Assembly: GCF_000332995.1 (NCBI RefSeq)
Contig: NZ_BANS01000007.1
Span: 62,001-126,000 of the forward strand
Direction: 5' to 3'
Origin: Gordonia amicalis NBRC 100051 = JCM 11271
Lineage (GTDB): Bacteria > Actinomycetota > Actinomycetes > Mycobacteriales > Mycobacteriaceae
DNA: 64,000 nucleotides
Positions 43,499 to 52,135 of the stretch are shown piece by piece. The notes below the pieces were generated by a model that was given only the letters and a program-made list of their open reading frames with translations, was not told where the DNA came from and searched no databases. The position numbers and the translations under genes were made by a program. The first letter of the stretch is position 1. Every line of letters starts with the position of its first letter.

Positions 43499-44896
43499 TC
43501 AGCTCTTTCCCGCCGCGGTGAGGTCGTGCACACTCAGCTCGCCGCGGCTGATCGCCGCCGTCATCTGGGTATGATCGGCGTCGTTGAGATCTGCGTAGGC
43601 GATCGAGAACTCCGCCACGGCATCCGCGAAACCCTTTGTCTCGGAGAGATATCGTGCGATGTCGAAGCGAGTCGACGTCCTGGCGTGCGCCTGGGCGAGC
43701 GCCGTCCCGCACAGGCGCGCATAGAGTTTCATCGCGTCGGGTTCGAGCGCCTCGACGACGACCGACCCCTTCCCGTCGCGGAGCTGGCGCACGTAGAAGT
43801 CACGTCGCTCGCCGTTCTCGTCGAGCCCCGTCGACCAGCCCAGAAAGAGGTCGCTCGCCGCCTGCAGGAGACGCTGGCCCTCGACGACGCGCTGGCCCTG
43901 GTTGTCGAATCCCGAGGTCGGGACGTAATCGGCGAGGACCGACCGCTGAGCCTCCTTCACCTGGAGGAAGAGCGGATCCTCGAGGTTCTTGCCCATCATC
44001 AGCACGATCCACGCCCGGGTCCCGACGCTCCCCACTCCGACGACCTTGAAGGCGATGTCGACGAGCGAGAACTGGGCGAGCAACGCCTGCACATGCAACG
44101 GCAGTGTCGCCCGGTAGTTGTCGACCCGCTCTCGGACACGTTCCTCGACCACGGCGGCGTTCTCACTGGAGAAGCGCTCTTTCAGTGGCACCAGCAGCGG
44201 CGGATCGCTGCGGATGTGTGCCGTGCCGTCCGGGTCGATCTCGCAGAGTTTGGCCAGGGCCTGGGCACTGTTCCGGTGCCGGGCCTTGCGTAGCGCCTTC
44301 TGCGTCCGCTCCGTCACCGAGGTGTCCAGCCGGTCTCCCAGTTCCGCGACCAGAGAGTCGACATCGATTCCGGCGTACCAACATTCGAGAGTGGTCAGCG
44401 AGACACTGCGTTTGATCGTCCGACGGTAGGTCTTCGCCACGGTCTTGGCGATCGTCCGGTTGGTCGTGTCGTCGAATCCGTTGTTGCGACCTGCGATCGT
44501 GAAACTCGCCGCCAGCCGTTTCACGTCCCATTCGAAGGGACCGATGTGGGTCTCGTCGAAATCGTTCAGGTCGAAGACCATTCGACGCTCCGGACTGAAG
44601 AACAGGCCCAGATTGCTCAGGTGGGCATCCCCGCAGAGCTGCGTGATGATTCCGGTGTCCGGGGTTCGCGAGAGATCGTCGGCCATGACTGCCGCCGCGC
44701 CGCGATAGAACGTGAACGGCGTCGCCGCCATCCGCGCGTGCCGGACGGGGATGAGTTCGGGCACCCTGTTCAGCGACTGTCTGGCGAGGATCGCCAGCGG
44801 GTCGGATCGCTCCCCCGGTGTCGGACACGCGGCCAGATCGGCGGCGGTCGGGACGGGATGCCGCTGGGACTGCGGGTCGGCCGGAGTCGTGGTCAC
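43499..44896 (-). CDS. DUF2252 protein
   Basis: A 465-aa protein of a family with a kinase-like fold and unknown role. The signature GDAHLSNLGLFFSPE and VFDLNDFDET, followed by FEWDVKRLAAS, is clear near residues 90-140. GVGSVGTRAWIVLMMG is near 285. The start is GTG at 44896 behind GGAGGA. The gene lies between an M20 peptidase and a secreted protein and may form an operon with the latter (110-base gap). Confidence 0.88.
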   Translation of the reverse strand: MTTTPADPQSQRHPVPTAADLAACPTPGERSDPLAILARQSLNRVPELIPVRHARMAATPFTFYRGAAAVMADDLSRTPDTGIITQLCGDAHLSNLGLFFSPERRMVFDLNDFDETHIGPFEWDVKRLAASFTIAGRNNGFDDTTNRTIAKTVAKTYRRTIKRSVSLTTLECWYAGIDVDSLVAELGDRLDTSVTERTQKALRKARHRNSAQALAKLCEIDPDGTAHIRSDPPLLVPLKERFSSENAAVVEERVRERVDNYRATLPLHVQALLAQFSLVDIAFKVVGVGSVGTRAWIVLMMGKNLEDPLFLQVKEAQRSVLADYVPTSGFDNQGQRVVEGQRLLQAASDLFLGWSTGLDENGERRDFYVRQLRDGKGSVVVEALEPDAMKLYARLCGTALAQAHARTSTRFDIARYLSETKGFADAVAEFSIAYADLNDADHTQMTAAISRGELSVHDLTAAGKS

Positions 44897-45006
44897 CGGG
44901 GTTCCTCCCTGTCGGGTGCGTCCCGTCGCGTTCTGGAACCTCGTGGCGCGGGGTCGCGTGTCCCGGGCGCCGGTCGGAGCCCGGAGGTGGCAGGCCTCCC
45001 GGCGCG

Positions 45007-46461
45007 CTACTGGTACGAGACGAACCAGGGTGTCGGCGCGACCGCCATGGTCGTCGCCGGCGAGAACGTCGGCTTGTCCTCCGTGTAGAAATTCTTCCAG
45101 CCCATCCACACCCCCGCGGGAAGATCACCGAGCAATCTGCGCCAGGTCTCCATCTTGACCGGCGGTGTCCCGTGCCCGTCGGCGTGCAGGACCACCTGGA
45201 GTTCCTCTCGGTCGGTGACGATGTTCTTCCGCTGACCGAGCATGCCGGCGTCGAACTGGTGCAGCACGAAGAGCTTCTGTGGCAGTCCTCGCTCACGCAC
45301 CATTCCCGCGAGCCACGCCGAGGTGCGATTCACCTCGGCGGCCTCGACGGACCCGATCTGCTTCAGGTGTACCTGATCCGGCTTGAGGCGCCACTCCGGG
45401 TCGAGCGCCAGCCCGACATGCGGCAGGGCCAGGAGCTCCGCATACTTCTGGGCCTGGGTCAGGAAGTCCATACGTCCGGGCTGGAGGTCGAGAGTCACGT
45501 AGACACCGGCACGTCCGGCCGCCTCGACCCACGGCCGCAACGTCGCGGGGTCGATCATGCTCGTGTAGTTGGAGCCCTCGCCCGGTTCCGACGATGCGAC
45601 GGTCGCGATGATCTCGAACGCGGGGACGACCGGCTCGGCACTGACCCGCTGATAGTCGGCCGCGAGACGCCGGACGCGTTCGATCGACGCCTCGATCCCC
45701 TGCCGGCCGAGCGGACCCAGGGCCGGCGCGTCGGGGGAACCGTAGAGCGCGACCATCCGCCTGCCCGGGAACACGACCTGTCCACCGCCGGGGAGTTCCG
45801 GCGTTCGCCGCGCCTGGTCGACCCGTGCCGCGAAGTCCTCGGTGTCGCCGAAGCCGGCTCCGACCGCTCGGATCGGGGTCTGCGACGAAGCACCGGTCAG
45901 AGCGGCCACGGCAGGCGTGTTCGCGCGCGGGTCGGGGAACGGCACCTCGACGACGCGCGCTCCGGAACGAGCGGTCAGCGTGGCATCGACAGGGGTGTCC
46001 CGGGAGACCATCACGATCGGTTCGTCCCCGTCTCGCGGCCGGTTGCCTCGCAGGTCCCCGAGATCGATCGCGGGCCGACGACCCTCGAGCCCTTCGACCT
46101 CGCCGAGTCGCACCACCCGTTGCGCACCGAGACGCCCCAGCTCGTCGTCGACGTCGTCCGCCGTCTGCGGGGTCACGGTGAGCACCGGCACGTGCTTGTC
46201 ACCTGCGGTCTCCCCGACGCGATTCCGTGTCTCGGGGTCGGCGAGTGCACCCGGTGCGAGCAGGATCGCCTCGGCGGATCGGGAGTACAACTCGCGGCTG
46301 ACGAGGACCGCCTCGGGTTCCGCGCCGGACAGGACGGCGACCCCCGGTTGTGGGTCAGCGAACGCGACGACGTCGTTCGTTCCCGCTTGCCCCGCAGATG
46401 CGCTGATGAACAGCCCGAGCATCACGCACACGATCGTCGCGCCGATCAATCTGATCGTCAC
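45007..46461 (-). CDS. Secreted protein with CWB2-like N-terminal region and TIM-barrel-like C-terminal region
   Basis: A 484-aa protein with a signal peptide (LIGATIVCVMLGLFISASAGQAG). Residues about 45-125 look like a cell-wall-binding repeat 2 unit (AILLAPGALA, VTPQTADDVDDELGRLG, RVVRLGEVEGL). The second half (about 220-484) has alternating strand/helix segments ending in acidic residues (AFEIIATVAS, VYVTLDLQPG, VGLALDPEW, FVLHQFDA), as in a glycosidase-like TIM barrel. I do not recognise the exact family. It probably acts at the cell surface. The start is GTG at 46461 behind GGAGG. Confidence 0.65.
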   Translation of the reverse strand: MTIRLIGATIVCVMLGLFISASAGQAGTNDVVAFADPQPGVAVLSGAEPEAVLVSRELYSRSAEAILLAPGALADPETRNRVGETAGDKHVPVLTVTPQTADDVDDELGRLGAQRVVRLGEVEGLEGRRPAIDLGDLRGNRPRDGDEPIVMVSRDTPVDATLTARSGARVVEVPFPDPRANTPAVAALTGASSQTPIRAVGAGFGDTEDFAARVDQARRTPELPGGGQVVFPGRRMVALYGSPDAPALGPLGRQGIEASIERVRRLAADYQRVSAEPVVPAFEIIATVASSEPGEGSNYTSMIDPATLRPWVEAAGRAGVYVTLDLQPGRMDFLTQAQKYAELLALPHVGLALDPEWRLKPDQVHLKQIGSVEAAEVNRTSAWLAGMVRERGLPQKLFVLHQFDAGMLGQRKNIVTDREELQVVLHADGHGTPPVKMETWRRLLGDLPAGVWMGWKNFYTEDKPTFSPATTMAVAPTPWFVSYQ

Positions 46462-46629
46462 CCGTGCATTCCTCCCGTTCTCGGTTCCGCTCGACCCGAG
46501 GGGTCGGACGTTTCGTGACCGCGATGGCTAGACGGTCGCCCAACGTATCAGCGATGACCGGTCCCATCGACTCCTCGCGCGCACCGGTACTCGACCGCAC
46601 CGCTGTGACCGGTGCCGACCGTCCCACCA

Positions 46630-46645
46630 TGTGACCTGGTTCACG
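46630..46645. promoter_or_regulatory. CRP/GlxR-type site
   Basis: TGTGACCTGGTTCACG matches TGTGA-N6-TCACA at 9 of 10 fixed bases, 33-48 bases before the start of the membrane protein at 46679. It overlaps the expected -35 region. Confidence 0.45.
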
Positions 46646-46665
46646 AGCGGTGACGGACGGCGTTG

Positions 46666-46671
46666 TAGCGT
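46666..46671 (+). promoter_or_regulatory. -10 hexamer, leaderless
   Basis: TAGCGT ends 7 bases before GTG 46679, downstream of the CRP-type site. Confidence 0.45.
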
Positions 46672-46678
46672 GTGTGCC

Positions 46679-47266
46679 GTGGACTATTGGGGAGTCATGG
46701 TCGGGTTGGGTCTTCTCGCGTCGGCGTTCGGTGCCGCCGCGTTCGTGCGGTACCGGGAACGGGAGTCCGCGACCCTCCAGAGACAGACGGCACTGGCACG
46801 CGAACTGCGCGACCTCGCAGGCGCTGACGAGGTTCGTCTGGCCGCAGTGGACGAGTTCTCGCTCACCATCTACCAGCGCCTCTTCTACGCCTCGGTGGTG
46901 GCGCCGTGGATTCGCTCGGCGGTCTGGGCCCTGCTGGGCGCGGCCCTCGCCGCGGCGGGCGCCGTCGCGACCGGTCCGATCGACGGGGTGTACGCCACGG
47001 CCGTCCACGTCGTCACGATCGCCGCGTCCGCGATCTTCGGGCTGGCCGCACTCGTCTTCGCCGGCATCGCCCTTTACCACTCGGCGTCGACTCCTCGTGT
47101 CTCCTTCCGCGATTCCTACGCGGTCGACGACGACGCCGGCTCACACGTCGCCGTCACGAACACAGCAGGCACCGACACCACGACCACCGACCACGAGTCC
47201 GCCGCGAAGAACGTCGTCGAGAAGAAGACCATCGAGAAGAAGGCCACCGAACCGGCCGGCGACTGA
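46679..47266 (+). CDS. Hypothetical membrane protein with lysine-rich tail
   Basis: A 195-aa protein I cannot assign. It has a short N-terminal helix (VMVGLGLLASAFGAAAFV), then a coiled segment rich in Arg/Glu, two further helices (about 73-92 and 103-127), and a cytoplasmic tail ending in VVEKKTIEKKATE. The start is GTG at 46679 by the leaderless rule; an ATG at 46697 is an alternative. It may be under Crp control, given the site just upstream. A strong terminator follows. Confidence 0.6.
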   Translation: MDYWGVMVGLGLLASAFGAAAFVRYRERESATLQRQTALARELRDLAGADEVRLAAVDEFSLTIYQRLFYASVVAPWIRSAVWALLGAALAAAGAVATGPIDGVYATAVHVVTIAASAIFGLAALVFAGIALYHSASTPRVSFRDSYAVDDDAGSHVAVTNTAGTDTTTTDHESAAKNVVEKKTIEKKATEPAGD

Positions 47267-47318
47267 CGCCGACCATGGATCCCGAGCCTTCCGAACATCC
47301 ACGACGACATCGGAATAC

Positions 47319-47353
47319 GACGAACCCCGCCGGTGAGACCGGCGGGGTTCGTC
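47319..47353. terminator. Bidirectional terminator before dps
   Basis: A 16-bp perfect stem, 47319-47334 with 47338-47353 (core GAACCCCGCCGGT), between the membrane protein gene and the converging dps. Confidence 0.8.
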
Positions 47354-47390
47354 GCTGTGAGAGGCCCCGATCAACGGGGTGTTCTGCTGG

Positions 47391-47867
47391 TCAGGCGACC
47401 TGTGCCTGCCACATCCAGTGCAGCTGTTCGAGTTTCGACGCGAACGAGATGAGCAGATCCTGGGTCACCGGGTCGGCCTCCTCGGTGGCGTCGATGCGCT
47501 CGCGGAGTCCCGCGACGACCGCCTTGAGGTTGGCGACGATGGCGTCGACGACATCCGAGTCCTTGGTCCAGCCTTCGCCGAATCCCTTGGTGTTCGCGGT
47601 CTTCGCCACGGTTTCGGCGCGCCCGTCGGGACTGACGCCGATCGCGGTGGCACGCTCGGCCGCCGAGTCGGTGAACTCACGCGCCACGGTGACCAGTTCG
47701 TCGAGATCGAGGTGCACCGATCGGAACTGCTTGCCCACGACGTTCCAGTGGGCCTGCTTCGCGATCAGACTGAGGTCGATCAGGTCGACGAGGGTGTCCT
47801 GCAGGGCCTTTCCGGCCACGGACTGCTGCTCTTCGGTGAGAGTGCTGGTGATGGGAGTGGTGGTCAT
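47391..47867 (-). CDS. dps: Dps-family ferritin-like DNA-protecting protein
   Basis: A 158-aa Dps protein. The ferroxidase ligands are visible in KQAHWNVVGKQF (His, about 36) and HLDLDELV (His, Asp/Glu, about 51-56). The C-terminus LEQLHWMWQAQ is typical of actinobacterial Dps. It oxidises and stores iron and protects DNA under starvation or peroxide stress. The start is ATG at 47867 with AAAGGAAG upstream. Beside it is the remnant of a peroxide-resistance gene (ohr). Confidence 0.93.
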   Translation of the reverse strand: MTTTPITSTLTEEQQSVAGKALQDTLVDLIDLSLIAKQAHWNVVGKQFRSVHLDLDELVTVAREFTDSAAERATAIGVSPDGRAETVAKTANTKGFGEGWTKDSDVVDAIVANLKAVVAGLRERIDATEEADPVTQDLLISFASKLEQLHWMWQAQVA

Positions 47868-47995
47868 GATCAAGAACTTCCTTTCTTGTCATATCTGCGC
47901 TGCTCCGGAGCCGGTCTCGATGCCCCGGTGGGTAGAGACGTCCCGCTGGGAGGGAAAACGAACGGGGACCGGTTGCCGCCGTGTGACCCCTCGAA

Positions 47996-48241
47996 TTAGA
48001 CGGTGGACTCGTCGGGCACCGGGCTACCGGCCGCCTTCGACGTGGCGCGGAGGGCACCCAGAAAACATGCCGCGTACCCGGCCGAGAAGAGTTCTTCCGG
48101 ATTGCTGCCGTCGCCGCTGCCACCCATTTCCTTCGGCGGCCGGAGGGAGAGGTCGATCCGACCCGTCGCCGAAACCACCTCACCGTCACGTCCACCACCG
48201 GACGCCTTGGACGAAATGGTGTACACCGGCTCGATTGCCAT
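47996..48241 (-). pseudogene. Truncated Ohr/OsmC-family peroxidase
   Basis: A perfect ribosome binding site (AGGAGG) and start (MAIEPVYTISSKASGGGRDG) lead into the first half of an organic-hydroperoxide-resistance protein. It includes PKEMGGSGDGSNPEELFSAG and the peroxidatic cysteine in GYAACFLGAL. The frame ends after 81 residues at ESTV-stop, whereas Ohr proteins are about 140 residues and carry a resolving cysteine in a later CPYS motif. No remaining second half is seen in the 120 bases that follow. Without the resolving Cys, the normal lipoyl-dependent cycle is unlikely. Confidence 0.75.
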
Positions 48242-48402
48242 CGGAGATCCTCCTGAGTTCGGGTCTTCGGGTGAGTCGCGATCAGACAGGGTCGGCCGTA
48301 GAACCAACGTTCTGTCCAACAGACCAGTACCCGGGATCATTCCGACCAAACCGGCAGGTGGCGGGCCTGACAAAGTCGGCGCGGGCGTGACGGCGCCGAC
48401 GT

Positions 48403-49092
48403 TCAGCGGCCGCGCAGCATACGGGTCGGCTTCATCCTCGTGGATTCGGGCAGCCACGTGTTCACCGACCGACGCAGCGTGAAGAGCGCGGCGATCACCA
48501 GCAGGGCGAACTGCACGTAGCTGAGGACGACCATCGTGGACGTGATGTCCGGATAACGGAAGAGCAGGTCGACGCCGACGGGGATACAGAGGAGATGAAC
48601 CACCACCGCGGCGAGGAAGAAGTTGCGGCAATGACGGCTGTGGTGGGTGGCCGCTGCCACCAGGAGCAGATACTCGATCACCAGCACCACCACGATCATC
48701 ACCAGCATGAACGGCGGGAAGAAGCCGGCCAGTGTATCGATCTGGTCCTCGGGGGCGGAGTTGGCCGGGTCGGACACGACCCCCTCGAGCAGACGGAGCC
48801 GCAGGTCGTCGGTGATGGTGCTGAGGTTGAAGAAGCCGTAGACCGCCAGGATCGACCCGATGACCGCCGCGGCCCACCAGACCACGCGGGCGTGGAGGAC
48901 CAGCGCCACCGGCGGGCGGCCCGGATCGGCCGGCCGCGGCGGATAGAGCGAGGCCTGGTCGTGGTCACGCGACGACCGTTCCAGCTCGGCGAGGTCCTCG
49001 GCGTCGAGTTCTGCCTGGCTCGGGATGCGTTCGGGGTCTCGATCATGGGGATCCCCGTTCGCACCTCCCCCCGGCCCGTGCGGATCGTTCAT
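48403..49092 (-). CDS. Hypothetical membrane protein
   Basis: A 229-aa protein with an acidic, Pro/Gly/Asp-rich cytoplasmic N-terminus of about 65 residues (with DAEDLAELERSS), followed by four transmembrane helices (about 68-90, 125-147, 155-172, 184-205) and a basic C-terminus (TRMKPTRMLRGR). The family is not recognised. ATG 49092 is chosen because upstream in-frame sequence is only the tandem repeat array. No neighbours suggest a function. Confidence 0.7.
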   Translation of the reverse strand: MNDPHGPGGGANGDPHDRDPERIPSQAELDAEDLAELERSSRDHDQASLYPPRPADPGRPPVALVLHARVVWWAAAVIGSILAVYGFFNLSTITDDLRLRLLEGVVSDPANSAPEDQIDTLAGFFPPFMLVMIVVVLVIEYLLLVAAATHHSRHCRNFFLAAVVVHLLCIPVGVDLLFRYPDITSTMVVLSYVQFALLVIAALFTLRRSVNTWLPESTRMKPTRMLRGR

Positions 49093-49137
49093 TCCTCGAT
49101 CCTGCCATCCGGGCGTCGGGTACCGACAGGTCCCGGG

Positions 49138-49348
49138 CCCCTGAGGAGCGTCCGGAGACAGACAGGGCCCGCGTCCCGCCCCCTGAGGAGCGTCCGGAGA
49201 CAGACAGGGCCCGCGCCCCGGCACCCCCTGAGGAGCGTCCCGAGACAGGCGCGCCCCCCGCCCCCTGAGGAGCGTCCCGAGACGACAGGGCCCGCGCCCC
49301 CGCCCCCTGAGGAGCGTCCGGAGCTTGCGGAGGACGCGTCTCGAAGGG
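49138..49348. repeat. Five tandem CCCTGAGGAGCG repeats
   Basis: Units start at 49138, 49181, 49226, 49263 and 49305 (spacing 37-45 bases). Each reads CCCTGAGGAGCGTCCGGAGA-like, followed by CAGACAGGGCCCGCG in most. The last unit carries GGAGCTTGCGGAGGACGCG, as at 3021. They fill the 300-base gap between the membrane protein and the lipase. Confidence 0.85.
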
Positions 49349-49392
49349 CCGGCGGGCCCTGTCTGCGGTTCGAGTGGTTCTGCTCCCCGGGT

Positions 49393-50679
49393 CTACTTCT
49401 GGAACTCGCCGAGGACGAACTCCATACCGGGCAGGAAGGTGCCCAGCATGGGGACAACGTGGTTGACGATCGACTTGGTCAGGATCGGCGGCGTCGGGTT
49501 CGTCACGAACCGGACGTCGGCGCCCTGTGCGCGCCAGTCCGCGGCGAGCTGCGCGACCTGGCCGTATGGGATCACGTCGTCGTGGAGGCCGCCCTCGAGG
49601 AACACCGGCGCGTTCGGCTTGAGGCGGCCGATGCGCTGTTCGCCGACGACCTTCTGCACTCCGGGCGATCGCGCGATGACCGCGGAGAGCGTCTCGCCGG
49701 TGCGTGTCCAGTTCTGCGTCCGCTGGAATCCGTACGCCGGGATGATGTCACCGATGCAGCTCGTCGAGATCTGCCGCAGCGCAGCCTTTCCGGACGCGTT
49801 GGTCTCCCTGTGCACCACGTCGGCGACCTCCGGGTACCGCTGGGTGAGGCCGTTGATGGCGAATCCGATGGCCCCGGCGATGGTGCTGCCGTCGATGGCC
49901 GGGATGACCTTCTCCAGGTCGGCCGGCGGCGCACCGGCGTAACTGGCACGGACGTTCAGTTCGGGCGCGTAGGTCGCGGCGAGTTCGGCGGCGGACGCAG
50001 CGGCGCCCCCGCCCTGCGAGTACCCGGCGAACCCGACCGGCGCATCGGCCGGGGCCCCGGAGGCGCGCAACGCCGCGCGGGCACCGTCGAGCATGGCGTG
50101 GCCGGTCTCGGACCGGTTGACGTAGGTGTGGATACCCGGGGTGCCCATGCCGATGTAGTCGGTGACGAACACCCGAACGCCGTTGAGCAGCATGTAGTAC
50201 GTCTCCGGCGCGGTGTAGTTGACGCCGATACTGGGTTTGGTGATGTCGATCGACACCGGCAGGGTCATCATCTTCGACGCCGCGCACTGGTCACCTTGGC
50301 CGATGGTGCCCGGGCCGACGACGACGGTCGGCCGCGGCCCCTTCCCACGCCACGGCGCGGTCGGCTCGACGACGGTTCCGGTCACGGCCGCGGGGGTGCC
50401 GTCCTGGTAGGTCGAGGTGTACATGACCTTGCGGGCCGTGCCCGGCCACTGTCCGGGCGCGCCGGGGATCTGCAGGAGCAGCGGGATCTCCTGGCTCCGG
50501 ATCACCGAGCCGGGCTCGGTGGCGAAGGACGACGGCGGCGTGTAGAAGTCGGCCGCACTCGCGTCCGACGCCGGACTGATCAACGCGGCCGCGCATGCGG
50601 CCGCCACCCCCGCTATCGCGGCCGTTCGCAGGCGTGACCTGCGGCGTGACCCGATGCTCATACCCGACTTCAGCTTCAT
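49393..50679 (-). CDS. Secreted lipase (LIP/PF03583-type)
   Basis: A 428-aa exported alpha/beta hydrolase. The signal peptide has an Arg-rich start (GSRRRSRLRTAAIAG) and an Ala-rich core ending ASDASAAD. The nucleophile serine is in VGFAGYSQGGGA (about 206-217), the acid is probably in EGGLHDDVIPY, and the late His is in SIVNHVVPM. The family hydrolyses triacylglycerols or esters outside the cell and is expanded in mycolata. The start is ATG at 50679. TAGGTT 8 bases upstream may be its -10. Confidence 0.87.
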   Translation of the reverse strand: MKLKSGMSIGSRRRSRLRTAAIAGVAAACAAALISPASDASAADFYTPPSSFATEPGSVIRSQEIPLLLQIPGAPGQWPGTARKVMYTSTYQDGTPAAVTGTVVEPTAPWRGKGPRPTVVVGPGTIGQGDQCAASKMMTLPVSIDITKPSIGVNYTAPETYYMLLNGVRVFVTDYIGMGTPGIHTYVNRSETGHAMLDGARAALRASGAPADAPVGFAGYSQGGGAAASAAELAATYAPELNVRASYAGAPPADLEKVIPAIDGSTIAGAIGFAINGLTQRYPEVADVVHRETNASGKAALRQISTSCIGDIIPAYGFQRTQNWTRTGETLSAVIARSPGVQKVVGEQRIGRLKPNAPVFLEGGLHDDVIPYGQVAQLAADWRAQGADVRFVTNPTPPILTKSIVNHVVPMLGTFLPGMEFVLGEFQK

Positions 50680-50792
50680 GGGCGAGTAACCTACCCCACA
50701 GTAAGTGGAGTCAGGTGACCGGGTCGGCTTCCGGGGCGTGTTGTGAGTGACCCTTGATCACGACACCTCGGTGACCTGGCCGTCCGCGACCG

Positions 50793-52085
50793 TCAGCGGC
50801 CGGCCGGCACGATCTTGAGCATCCGCCCGACCGTCGCCTGCCACAGAGCTCCGTCCGCGGTGATGGTGCCGGTGAGTTCGAGCGGTTCGTCGGCGGGCGC
50901 ATTCCCGACTTGTCGGATCTCGACACGGAGTCCGGTCGCGAAATCCGTCGCGACGTAAGCGACCGGACCGAGCTGTTGCGGCCGGCTCGGAGCCCACGGA
51001 CCGTAGCCGAGCGCATGGATGAGGCCGTCCGCGCGCGAGAGCCTCGGCAGCGTCGCGATCCGGTCGGAGTTCTCCCACACGCGCCGGCACCCGTTCTCGT
51101 CGACGTCGATTCGGGTCGCGCCACCGGTGAAGGGGGCGTCCGCGGGAACCGCCGGACCGGTCACCGCCATCGGCGGATACTGGTATCCGTACGTGCTGGG
51201 GATGACGACAGAGTTGCCCCAGGCCATCGGTGAGTTCTCGGTACCCGGCCCCGAACGGTCGAAGGCCCGGATCCGGCACACCTCGGACCCGTCGTCACTG
51301 CGGAACACCCGGAGGTCCGGCCGGTCCGCGTTGTCGACGATCGCCACCCAGCCGTCACCGCCCGGGCCGAAGTACGTGGGGGTGGTCCCCGATCCCCAGG
51401 TCAGCTGGCCGGGTTTGCGTGCAGGGCCGCGGTCGTACGATCGACGCCACACGATCCGCGGCGCGGCACCGCGTTCCGCGCGCATCTCGTACAGGGCGTG
51501 CGTCGTCAGGATCGACGCCCCCGATCGTCGGATCGACAGTCCGTTGCCGAGTTCCTCGCCCCGCGGCAGTCGCGTCGAGTGAACGCGCTTGTCCTCATCC
51601 ACCGTCCCCACGACGCCGCGGGTCGTCGCAAACCAGACGCGTCCGTCGAAATCCGGTGCGAGACCGGTGATCGTGTCGCCGGTCGGGATGTGGGCCGAGA
51701 CATCGACGCGGTCATCGACCTGGACTTGCCAGCCGGTGACCGTCTTTCGGTGTGCGACACGCAGAATCGACCCGGACCCATCTGCGACGACGACCCGGTC
51801 GCGGTAGTCGAGGTAGCCGTAGACCCCGCCGAGCAGTCCACCTTTGGTCAGTTGCCTCGACGCCAACGGTTGCGCCGTACGGGGATCGAACAGAACAACG
51901 GTCGGCGCCGCCACGCCGGCGGCGAGGTCGCCACGAACTGCGTGCACAGCGCGACCGGCATCCCGTCGCGGCCGACGAAGGTCGCCGCGCAGGCCCCACC
52001 AAGCTACCGCAGAACCGCCCCGGGGATCCGCCCTCCAGAGGCATTCGACGACAATATGTCGACGACCCGGCTGCTGAGGGCGCAT
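50793..52085 (-). pseudogene. Beta-propeller-like secreted protein with damaged 5' end
   Basis: The open frame (up to 430 aa) is coherent only from about 51930 downward. There it has repeated WD/NHL-like strands such as LLGGVYGYLDYRDRVVVADG, GLAPDFDGRVWFATT and GGDGWVAIVDN. Upstream, the natural continuation (GGACAATFVGRDGMPVALC, 51940-51999) is in another frame, and that frame has a TAG at 52004-52006 and no start or signal peptide. The gene therefore seems to have lost its N-terminus and suffered a frameshift near 51930. Expression would give no exported product. Confidence 0.55.
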
Positions 52086-52135
52086 TCCAGGGGCGGTTCA
52101 CCGGGGCGCTTTTCCGAGCGGCGCGGTCGGCTCCG

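Noticed and set aside
42033..43712. Longer form of the M20 peptidase starting at 43712
   Set aside because: The extra 94 residues are an out-of-frame reading of the DUF2252 gene. ATG 43430 has a Shine-Dalgarno and begins the conserved sequence.
49093..49224. N-terminal extension of the membrane protein with repeated CLSPDAPQG
   Set aside because: It is only the translation of the tandem intergenic repeats. ATG 49092 is the natural start.
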